DNA of 64,000 nucleotides from Chengkuizengella marina. GTDB lineage: Bacteria > Bacillota > Bacilli > Paenibacillales > KCTC-33759. Both the position numbers and the translations under genes were made by a program. Position 1 is the stretch's first letter. Every line of letters begins with the position of its first letter. Below, piece after piece: positions 28,215 to 35,188 of this stretch. Location of the stretch: contig NZ_SIJB01000028.1 in NCBI RefSeq assembly GCF_009910845.1, forward strand, positions 150,648 through 214,647, in the 5' to 3' direction. The notes under the pieces are model-generated. The model was not told the origin of the DNA and made no database searches. It was given only the letters and a program-made list of their open reading frames with translations.

Positions 28215-29081
28215 ATGAGGAAACTAATTTTATTATCTATGATGAGCTTGTTGTTTTTAAGTGCTTGTACAAATACAAGTACAGACAGCTCAGAAGTGAT
28301 CGCGGAGACGAGATTTGGAAATGTAACGAAAGAAGAAATGTACAGTTTAATGAAAGAACGCTTTGGTGAAAAAATTTTATCCGATGTATTATATGAGCAA
28401 ATTCTTTCGCAAGAATACTCGGTTACAGAACAAGAACTAAAGGAAGCTTTTGATGATTTACGAGACCAATTAGGATTATCTTATGAAGTATTGTTGAAAC
28501 AGATGGGCTTTCAAAATGATGAGCAAATTAAAGAGATGTTAAGAGTACAATTATTACAGCAAAAGGCAATATTAGAAACGATAGATGTAAGTGATGAAGA
28601 AATCAAGGAGTATTATGACAATCTCATTCCTGAAGTAAAGTTAAGTCAAATTGTAGTGGATGATGAAGTGACAGCAAACGAAATAAAACAAAAGCTAGAA
28701 GAAGGTGCTAGTTTCGAAGAATTAGCAAAAGAATATTCGACTGATGCTAATTCAGCATCTAATGGCGGAAATATAGGATGGCATGTTCTGGAGTTGGGAA
28801 CTGATTTAGAAAAAACCCTTTCTTCACTTGATATAGAAGAGGTAAGTGATCTTGTAAAAGAAGGAGATGAGTTTTTCATCATAAAAATTACAGATCGAGA
28901 AGCGATGAAATCATTTGAAGAAATGAGAGAGGATATAAAAGAACAACTCATGATTTCTAAAATAAAACCAGAAGATTTTGTTACAGTCTTACAAGAAAAA
29001 ATTGATGATGCGAATGTAAAAATTAAAGATGATGATCTTAAAGATGTATTTTCAGATTTAGAAAATGTATTCAACCAGTAA
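28215..29081 (+). CDS. PrsA-like parvulin foldase lipoprotein
   Basis: This 288-residue lipoprotein (LFLSACTN lipobox, Cys near 17) has an N-terminal SurA/PrsA-type helical region, a parvulin domain with KLSQIVVDDEVTANEI near 133, SFEELAKEYSTDANSASNGGNIGW near 163-186 and a C-terminal helical tail. PrsA proteins fold exported proteins at the outer face of the membrane. Placed between toxin-like genes, it may be a dedicated foldase for them (inference). The parvulin core is compact and the protein is close to PrsA length. GGGAGGG precedes the ATG. Confidence 0.88.
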   Translation: MRKLILLSMMSLLFLSACTNTSTDSSEVIAETRFGNVTKEEMYSLMKERFGEKILSDVLYEQILSQEYSVTEQELKEAFDDLRDQLGLSYEVLLKQMGFQNDEQIKEMLRVQLLQQKAILETIDVSDEEIKEYYDNLIPEVKLSQIVVDDEVTANEIKQKLEEGASFEELAKEYSTDANSASNGGNIGWHVLELGTDLEKTLSSLDIEEVSDLVKEGDEFFIIKITDREAMKSFEEMREDIKEQLMISKIKPEDFVTVLQEKIDDANVKIKDDDLKDVFSDLENVFNQ

Positions 29082-29273
29082 AAAATGATTAACATGATGC
29101 GATTTGTTCAATTATAAAAATTAAAAGATAAATTTGATTTTATATCCTAGTGAAGGGAGTGATTTACTATGATTAATTTTAGTAGGATGAATAGTTAAAC
29201 ATGAGATATTTACATAATCAATGGAAAGCTCCCCCTCATTACAATTACACAACTAAAAAGGAGATTATTAATA

Positions 29274-30287
29274 ATGAACAAATTTATAAAAAAGGTATTA
29301 TCTATTGGTATAGCTGTCACATTAGGTTTTGGTACATTATTCAGTCCAAGTTTTACAGTTTCTGCTGCTAATAACGAAATAGCTTCAGGACAGGCTTCAA
29401 TGGAATTGCTTGAAGACGATTCAATGCATGATTACCTAGATTTAATGACAACACTACGATCTCAGAGTTGGACGCAATACATTCCTAATGCTGACCAACA
29501 TATAAGTACGGCTAAAAATCGTGCGAAATCTTGGAGAGATAATATACAACCACATGGTCTTGAGATTATTCACAATGTAATAACTTATGAAACAGAATTT
29601 AACATAGCATACAACCGATTAATGCAATTTTCCAGTGATCTTGATGATCCATTAACTAAAATAGTATTTATTGGAAATGCTAATAGATTACAAAAAAGTC
29701 TAGCGGATCAAAGTGCTTCTGTGGAGGATGAACACAATATCATTGATAATTTCAAGAAACTTTTACGTGATGTAGATCGAGCTAATTTTCAACTTGACTA
29801 CAATTACGCTTTTCAAAGGAAAATGGATATAGTAAGTGAAATTACTGTTTTGGAAAATAAAGTAGAAGAGATTAATCGAAAATATAATGAGAAAGAACTA
29901 ACACCAGTTTGTGATGCTTTTGGTTGTCGCTGGATAGAAGTGCCTAAATTTGATAAACATCAATTGGATTTAGAAAAAGCCAAAGCAGAAGAGGATTTAC
30001 AAAATAAAAAAAATGAGCAATCTGCTATAAATGACGCTATTGTTCAATTAGGGCAATTTCTCATTGTAATTGATGGTGCGTATGATTTTATAGACAATGG
30101 TTTTAGTGGATTAAAGAATCAATGGAATGGTTTATCTCTAAAATTTGATAGAATACTAGAAATTGTTACTAACGAAATAGATACTGATGATGACTTTTTA
30201 ATAGCAACTTTAAATGATGCTAAGATTACATGGGATGATATACTGCAGTTGGCACTTGTTATTGAAAGTAAAATGGATACATTTTAA
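29274..30287 (+). CDS. Hbl/Nhe-like component with hydrophilic, cysteine-paired head
   Basis: After a signal peptide (MNKFIKKVLSIG ... VSAAN) the 337-residue protein follows the Bacillus_HBL helix pattern. The Trp segment AKSWRDNIQP is near 79. SASVEDEHNIIDNFKKLLRDVD lies near 143-164, and the C-terminal GFSGLKNQWNGLSLKFDRILEIV near 280. The head between the long helices is not hydrophobic. It has charged coiled-coil arms around TPVCDAFGCRWIEVP, with two cysteines three residues apart from the turn. This resembles the soluble, amphipathic head type of NheA or Hbl-B. The sequence after the stop codon is a decayed copy of the extension present in the next gene. Confidence 0.82.
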   Translation: MNKFIKKVLSIGIAVTLGFGTLFSPSFTVSAANNEIASGQASMELLEDDSMHDYLDLMTTLRSQSWTQYIPNADQHISTAKNRAKSWRDNIQPHGLEIIHNVITYETEFNIAYNRLMQFSSDLDDPLTKIVFIGNANRLQKSLADQSASVEDEHNIIDNFKKLLRDVDRANFQLDYNYAFQRKMDIVSEITVLENKVEEINRKYNEKELTPVCDAFGCRWIEVPKFDKHQLDLEKAKAEEDLQNKKNEQSAINDAIVQLGQFLIVIDGAYDFIDNGFSGLKNQWNGLSLKFDRILEIVTNEIDTDDDFLIATLNDAKITWDDILQLALVIESKMDTF

Positions 30288-30400
30288 AGTAAGGTTATTG
30301 GTTGCTCCATTTCCATGGTGAGGGTGTCCGGTTCTTTGATATCCAATCTCATAGAGGAAATTATAAACGGGTTGCAGCGGATTATAGCTTTTGTCAAAAT
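30288..30400 (+). pseudogene. Decayed remnant of the C-terminal extension
   Basis: Directly after the TAA of the preceding gene, and in the same frame, the sequence reads KVIGCSIS, matching KVLGCSIP in the next gene where that protein enters its crystallin extension. The DNA AAGGTTATTGGTTGCTCCAT matches AAGGTTCTTGGTTGCTCCAT at 31252. Further fragments (GAGGAAATTATA..., GTTGCAGCGG) match the following bases loosely. The gene upstream therefore appears to have lost a longer C-terminus. Confidence 0.7.
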
Positions 30401-30441
30401 AATTGAAAGCAAAATGTAACCAAAGGAGGGGATTATTTCGT

Positions 30442-32388
30442 ATGAACAAATTTACTAAAAAAGGATTATCTATTGTATTAGCAATGATGTTCAGTTTTGG
30501 ATTATTTAGTTCAAATATTACGGTATATGCAATAAATAATGAAATATCTTCATCATCTGAGGAAATTACAATCACGGATCCTGTTCTAGATTATATAGAC
30601 TATATAACTCATGTAGGTCTTCCGAGTTGGATAAAACACATCCCTGGTATTGTTCCACATATTGATAGAGCAGGAAGTCACGCTAGGTCTTGGAAAAATC
30701 AAATTTATCCAGATGCTCTTAGAATCATTAACAATACTATTAATTATGATGAAGATTTTAATTCAACCTATAATTTATTAGTCAATTATTCTGAAAGGAT
30801 GGAGGAGCCTGGAGTTAGAGCTTCGTTTATTTCAGAATTAAGTAATCTACAAGATAGCTTTAGTTCAAGAAGTGCGTCTGTAGAAGATGAACATCGTATT
30901 ATTAATAATTTTAAGAAGCACTTACGTGATGTGGACAAAGTTAATTTCCAAAATGATTATAATACAGCTGTTCAAAAAAACATAAGCGAAGCAATGGAAC
31001 AATTAGGGCAAATCATAAATCTTATAAATGGTGCCGTTACTTTTTTAGATCAAGGGTTTAGTGGATTAGAAAATCAATGGTTCTCATTATCTTTAAAGTT
31101 TGATAGATTACTAGAGATTGTGATGGAAGGAGTAGATGTTGATTCCTCTTTTGCGATAAAAGTAGCTTTAAACGATATAAAGAGTACCTGGAATGATACA
31201 TTCGAATTAGCACTAACCATTCAAAATAAAATGGATCATTCATTTAAAAGAAAGGTTCTTGGTTGCTCCATTCCTTGGGGATCACCAAATCCTGCTGGGG
31301 AGGAGATTTATTATACCATATATGATGGAAAACCTGCAGCTGGCGGAAAAGAATTGGGTAAGTTTGAAGGGACGGACTCCACTATCACTCTATCTTCAGC
31401 GTTGTATGATATTTTAGAAGTAAACAACCCTGACCAAACTTTATATGCGTCTAAGGAAGTGAATGTGAATGGTGAATTACTAAAATCAGATGCTTACCGA
31501 CTACCTAGTATTTGGACATTGTCTGAAGCAGCCTTCCTATTTTCAGAAAAAGACTTTCAGGGAGACTGTATTGTGCAGTTTAATTATTGGGGCAAGGCTG
31601 ATTTAAACGATGCTGATTTTGACAACAAGTTGTTATCCATGTTAGTACGTGGAAATGTATATGTTAGACTATGGCAAGAAGCAAATTACAGAGGAATTGG
31701 ACAAACCTTTTTCACGGAAGACAGTTATACTCAGGTTCGTAATTTTGGAGGAAAAGTTGTTGGTGCAAACACGGTATCTTCCATATATATAGAACCACAG
31801 AAAGAAGGTATCTATTTCTTTATGGAAGAAGATTTTAGTGGTAGTTTAACTTTTATGAGTACTAATCCTGGGGTAACACATAATAATAGTAGAAGGAATT
31901 TTATGAATAACAACCAATTATCATCAGTGAAAGTGATTGGTCCATATGCATTAGTTGTATATGATCTTAATCACTTTACAGGTGGAGGGGCTATCATTAA
32001 AGAGAATTTTGGAGGTCCTAATTTATCATCTGAACATATGAATAATAGAACTGAATCATTTAGTATATTTAATGGTGAAGGTGTGTGGTTCTTCGAGGAT
32101 AGTTATGCAGCGGGAAATTGGCAAGTATATCCACAAGTAGCTGGGACATCGTCGAATTGTCGTTATATGAATGATTGTGCTGCTCAAGATTTATATGGAA
32201 ACGGAGTAAAAGGAACTCCTATGCGTGGAGATACTTTATCTTCCGTACTCGTTATTGGAGATTACAGTGTTACACTGTATGAACACCCAGATTATAAAGG
32301 TAATTTTGAAAATGTTGAACATTTAAGCATTTGGTTACTCCAAGTAGGGGATAATAAAACTTCATCGTTTAAAATATATAGAAAATAG
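30442..32388 (+). CDS. Headless Hbl/Nhe-like protein fused to beta/gamma-crystallin repeats
   Basis: ATG 30442 is chosen over TTG 30403: AAAGGAGGGG precedes it and a signal peptide begins there (MNKFTKKGLSIV ... TVYAIN). Residues about 30-270 of the 648-residue protein align with the preceding gene (ARSWKNQIYPD, SASVEDEHRIINNFKK, GFSGLENQW). About 66 residues of head are missing: FQNDYNTAVQKN joins straight to the return helix. From about residue 370 there are several beta/gamma-crystallin-type units (LFSEKDFQGDC, LWQEANYRGIGQTFF, FMEEDFSGSLTF, LYEHPDYKGNF). These form small Greek-key domains known from calcium-binding and carbohydrate-associated microbial proteins. It may be the receptor-binding or targeting subunit (inference). 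Confidence 0.85.
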   Translation: MNKFTKKGLSIVLAMMFSFGLFSSNITVYAINNEISSSSEEITITDPVLDYIDYITHVGLPSWIKHIPGIVPHIDRAGSHARSWKNQIYPDALRIINNTINYDEDFNSTYNLLVNYSERMEEPGVRASFISELSNLQDSFSSRSASVEDEHRIINNFKKHLRDVDKVNFQNDYNTAVQKNISEAMEQLGQIINLINGAVTFLDQGFSGLENQWFSLSLKFDRLLEIVMEGVDVDSSFAIKVALNDIKSTWNDTFELALTIQNKMDHSFKRKVLGCSIPWGSPNPAGEEIYYTIYDGKPAAGGKELGKFEGTDSTITLSSALYDILEVNNPDQTLYASKEVNVNGELLKSDAYRLPSIWTLSEAAFLFSEKDFQGDCIVQFNYWGKADLNDADFDNKLLSMLVRGNVYVRLWQEANYRGIGQTFFTEDSYTQVRNFGGKVVGANTVSSIYIEPQKEGIYFFMEEDFSGSLTFMSTNPGVTHNNSRRNFMNNNQLSSVKVIGPYALVVYDLNHFTGGGAIIKENFGGPNLSSEHMNNRTESFSIFNGEGVWFFEDSYAAGNWQVYPQVAGTSSNCRYMNDCAAQDLYGNGVKGTPMRGDTLSSVLVIGDYSVTLYEHPDYKGNFENVEHLSIWLLQVGDNKTSSFKIYRK

Positions 32389-32432
32389 AATTGTTACTAG
32401 TTTCAATGGGTTTTTCGTAAAATTATTATTTA

Positions 32433-32575
32433 AAGGGGGTGGGAATGTAACCGTTTAATTAGAATGGCTGATTTTATGTATTTTATCTTAATAGTAAAGG
32501 AGTGATAATGAAAGATTTGAAAAAATTTATGGTTTAGGTTTACGAATTCTGCTTGGTTTTCGATCCGGTCAGTAA
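32433..32575 (+). repeat. Leader module, repeat copy B
   Basis: This module repeats copy A of 24837-25020: AAAGGGGGTGGG with ATG-TAA at 32445-32450 and CCGTTTA, then ATTTTATCTTAATAGTAAAGGAGTGATA. A frame MKDLKKFMV* starts right after that second ribosome binding site. The module ends with the hairpin loop TTCTGCTTGGTTTTCGATCC between TTTAC and GTAAA. It precedes the last toxin-like gene, as copy A precedes the first. Confidence 0.75.
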
Positions 32576-32649
32576 ATGTTGCATACTTATTCATGTTTAT
32601 TTTTTAAAGATTCTATATTATAAACTTTTGAGGAAGAGGGAGAAGTGTT

Positions 32650-33174
32650 ATGAAATTAAAAAAAATGGGTATCGCTATTCTCGCATTATTAACGATTTTA
32701 TCTTTCCAAACTAATAGTCTGAATGTTTATGCAGCAGAAGATGCTGCACCAGCATATAACGAATTATCTCAACAAATTCAAAATGTTATGGATTATGACG
32801 ATAATTTTAAATTTATGATAAATATTTTATTTACGTCTGTGGATTCTGGGAATCAAGAGTTATTTAATGAAGCAGCTGAAATTTTGAAGAAGGATCTTCT
32901 GAATCTTGAGACAAATGTATATAATTCTAACAAAAGAATGGTGGAATTGAGGCATCAACTAATTAATTCAGGGGTTCAAGATTTAGATGAAATAGAGATC
33001 ATTATACAACATTCATATACTATTCAAGATGGATTAAGATATGTTTTACATGCAGTTGAGGATGCTACTTCTGATTTCTCGTTCTGGGTCCCCTTCATGT
33101 TAGAGGATGCTAATGAAAAATGGAAATTTGTGATTGACTATATTTCAGCATTAAAAAGTGATTTTAATTTATGA
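32650..33174 (+). CDS. Small secreted helical protein, probable shortened Hbl-type component
   Basis: The 174-residue protein has a signal peptide ending near NVYAAE. The mature part is entirely helical. MDYDDNFKFMINILF resembles the INYDEDFNSTYNLL segment of the preceding component, and the C-terminal FMLEDANEKWKFVIDYISALK resembles the last helix of Hbl-type proteins (ALNDIKSTWNDTFELAL). No head hairpin is present. It may be a minimal member of the family, an accessory factor, or a decayed gene. GAGGAAGAGGGAG lies before the ATG. The terminator that followed it has been split by an IS element. Confidence 0.65.
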   Translation: MKLKKMGIAILALLTILSFQTNSLNVYAAEDAAPAYNELSQQIQNVMDYDDNFKFMINILFTSVDSGNQELFNEAAEILKKDLLNLETNVYNSNKRMVELRHQLINSGVQDLDEIEIIIQHSYTIQDGLRYVLHAVEDATSDFSFWVPFMLEDANEKWKFVIDYISALKSDFNL

Positions 33175-33200
33175 TTTAAAAATAAAACAGCTAGACATTG

Positions 33201-33216
33201 AAACCACACTTTGTTT
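33201..33216 (+). terminator. Left arm of a terminator split by the IS element
   Basis: AAACCACACT at 33201-33210 matches AGTGTGGTTT at 34678-34687 on the far side of the IS. Without the IS and one copy of the TTT duplication, the two arms would form a 10-bp hairpin with a 10-nt loop followed by ATTTCTT, a normal rho-independent terminator after the 32650 gene. Confidence 0.7.
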
Positions 33217-33253
33217 TGCAGTGACCCCATAAAGTTAGACAGGTTAATTCATA

Positions 33254-34066
33254 TTAGGCAGCTTGTATGGTCTGAATTCGGTATTGTACTGGACTCAGGC
33301 CTTTTAGTTTTGCCTTAATTCGTTTGTGATTATAATAATGGATATAATTTTGTAGTTCCTCTTTAAAGTGCTCTATATTCTCTAACTCCTTTAGATAAAG
33401 AAATTCCGATTTCATAATACCAAAAAAGTTTTCAATGACCGCATTGTCGTAACAGTTGCCCTTCCGGGACATGCTTTGAGTGATGTTTTGTTCTTTTAGG
33501 GCATGTCTATATTGCTTCATCTGATAATGCCATCCCTGATCTGAATGAATCATCAACTTATCTTCATCTGTTAACCGTTCAAATGATTGATTTAACATCT
33601 CTGATACAAGTACATATGTTGGTCTGGAGCCGATTGTATAGGTGATAATTTCTCCATTAAATAAATCTAGCATCGGAGATAAATAGAGTTTCTCACCAAA
33701 TAATTTAAATTCAGTGATATCTGTTACCCATTTTTCATTGGGTTTTTCTGCCTTAAAATTACGTTCTAAAATATTTGGAGCAATCTTTCCTACTTTTCCT
33801 TTATATGATCGATATTTTTTCATACGAACAAGGCATTTCAAACCTAATTCCTTCATGATAAGCTGTACTTTTTTATGATTTACTTTTAAACCTTGATTTA
33901 TAAGTTCATCACGAATGCGTCGGTAACCGTAACGACCTTCATGTTCATCAAAAATATCTTTTACTAACGTTTTTAGCGTCTCATCTTTATCTGGTTTCCC
34001 CAATCGTTTTATCCAGTAATAGTAAGTACTACGTGGAATATTTGCAAGTTTAAGAAGTGCTCTCAC
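33254..34066 (-). CDS. IS3-family transposase OrfB (rve/DDE integrase domain)
   Basis: The 270-residue frame shown has a HTH_21 region (DEHEGRYGYRRIRDELINQG) and the catalytic rve domain. WVTDITEFKLFGEKLYLSP carries the first Asp, HSDQGWHYQ the second Asp and NCYDNAVIENFFGIMKSE the Glu, so the DDE triad is complete. The internal ATG is probably not used. The frame is open upstream to the end of orfA and is most likely translated as an OrfAB fusion by -1 frameshifting at A-AAA-AAG near 34107-34113. It lies in the IS at 33217-34669. Confidence 0.93.
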   Translation of the reverse strand: MRALLKLANIPRSTYYYWIKRLGKPDKDETLKTLVKDIFDEHEGRYGYRRIRDELINQGLKVNHKKVQLIMKELGLKCLVRMKKYRSYKGKVGKIAPNILERNFKAEKPNEKWVTDITEFKLFGEKLYLSPMLDLFNGEIITYTIGSRPTYVLVSEMLNQSFERLTDEDKLMIHSDQGWHYQMKQYRHALKEQNITQSMSRKGNCYDNAVIENFFGIMKSEFLYLKELENIEHFKEELQNYIHYYNHKRIKAKLKGLSPVQYRIQTIQAA

Positions 34067-34092
34067 CGGGAATTCTAACCTTAGTTCATAGA

Positions 34093-34614
34093 CTACTTTC
34101 GCTTTGTCTTTTTTGGTGATATTTCCTTGTTTTGAACTAAGGCATTCAACTTTTTTAAGTAGGCATTCTCCATGCGAAGACGTTCGACTTCTGCTTGAAG
34201 TGCTTCAAATGATCCTTCAGTTTGAGTTCGCTTATTTGTTTCTTTTTGATTTTTCTTTGTCATTGGAGAACGCCCCTTTTTCTTTAGTTTAAGGGCGTCT
34301 ACTCCTTCCGTTTCGAACTGCTTTTTCCACTGTATTAGTGTAGAATGTGTTGGAAGATTGAAAATTGCGGCTGTTTCACGGATAGACGTCCCTTGTTCAT
34401 TCATATAGTAAAGTATCTCTAGTTTATCTTCAATCGAATAAGTTGTATAGCTTTTTTCAAAAGCAGTCTCTCCATGATATTGGTACTGTCGAATCCAAGT
34501 ATGGAATACACTTGGGTTCACTCCAATGAGTTTAGCTATGGTTTGATATCCTTCCGTTCCTTCCAAATATGTTTTGACGGCTTGTATTTTTTCTTGTGCT
34601 AGTAATTTGGCCAT
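34093..34614 (-). CDS. IS3-family transposase OrfA (helix-turn-helix)
   Basis: OrfA (173 residues) has two helix-turn-helix segments (EGTEGYQTIAKLIGVNPSVFHTWIRQY and GTSIRETAAIFNLPTHSTLIQWKKQF) and a C-terminal coiled coil (EALQAEVERLRMENAYLKKL), the standard DNA-binding and dimerisation part. Near its end the codons CCA-AAA-AAG provide the slippery heptamer A-AAA-AAG. After a -1 shift the reading frame continues DKAKVVYELR into OrfB. Confidence 0.92.
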   Translation of the reverse strand: MAKLLAQEKIQAVKTYLEGTEGYQTIAKLIGVNPSVFHTWIRQYQYHGETAFEKSYTTYSIEDKLEILYYMNEQGTSIRETAAIFNLPTHSTLIQWKKQFETEGVDALKLKKKGRSPMTKKNQKETNKRTQTEGSFEALQAEVERLRMENAYLKKLNALVQNKEISPKKTKRK

Positions 34615-34672
34615 AATAAAACTGCACCTCTAATTTGATAATGGTGTCTAACAATTGGGGTGCAGTTCATTT

Positions 34673-35188
34673 TCGGAGTGTGGTTTATTTCTTATTCATA
34701 TATTTTTCTGAGGAGGTAGTAGTAGTCTACTAAATTTAAAATCTTCTAATTTGTTCTTACTTTGAAAAAAGATTATGCGTTGGACTCTGATCTCTAACTT
34801 TCTGCTTGGTTTTCGATTCAGTCAGAGAAGGTGAATTGACGGCTAAAGATTTTACGTTGCTGACCATTTCCAGCAACAACCTCATATCTTCAGTTTTCAA
34901 AGAGCAATCTGCATAGACTTATTATAGCATGATTTTGTAAATTGGTTAGTGTTATATCACTAATATTATTTGTTCCAGAAATATTTCAATATTCATTTAA
35001 AAGCATCGTTATTCCCCCAAATCTTCTGATAATTAAAAATTTCCATTTAAAGATAACTTCATAATCATATTAAAGAATTTATTTAATATAATTAAATTAA
35101 CAAAAAAAGTAATTAATGAATTTTTTTGTTATGATTTATTTATTAAAAAGGTAGAAAAAGAAAATATGACTTGGGAGGAACTATATTT
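34673..35188. promoter_or_regulatory. Leader-like region, repeat copy C, with a minus-strand promoter
   Basis: This 516-bp gap has the right terminator arm (34678-34687), then from about 34740 a third copy of the element seen at 24980 and 32546 (CTTTCTGCTTGGTTTTCGATTCAGTCAG, 34798-34825). Read on the minus strand it begins with an extended -10, TGCTATAAT (34921-34929). Then follow ATTGCTCTTTGAAAACTGAAGAT, which resembles rRNA-operon leaders, a GTTGCTG/CAGCAAC hairpin (34857-34878) and the copy-C hairpin. To the right of 34930 only AT-rich sequence and the P450 ribosome binding site are seen. A structured leftward RNA is possible. Confidence 0.5.

Larger units (their letters stand above)
33217..34669 (-). 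mobile_element. IS3-family (IS150-like) insertion sequence with TTT target duplication
   Basis: The element spans 1453 bp. Its left end TGCAGTGACCCCATAAAGTTAGACA and right end, read inwards, TGAACTGCACCCCAATTGTTAGACA, are imperfect inverted repeats beginning TG. A TTT duplication lies at 33214-33216 and 34670-34672. Two transposase frames, orfA and orfB, run leftward. Both are open, so the copy may still be active. Confidence 0.9.

Noticed and set aside
24840..34830. Interpretation of the toxin-like locus as a simple genomic island bounded by direct repeats (leader copies A and C)
   Set aside because: Copies A, B and C share only modules and have diverged; no clean flanking direct repeats, integrase or tRNA attachment site are present, so island boundaries cannot be claimed.
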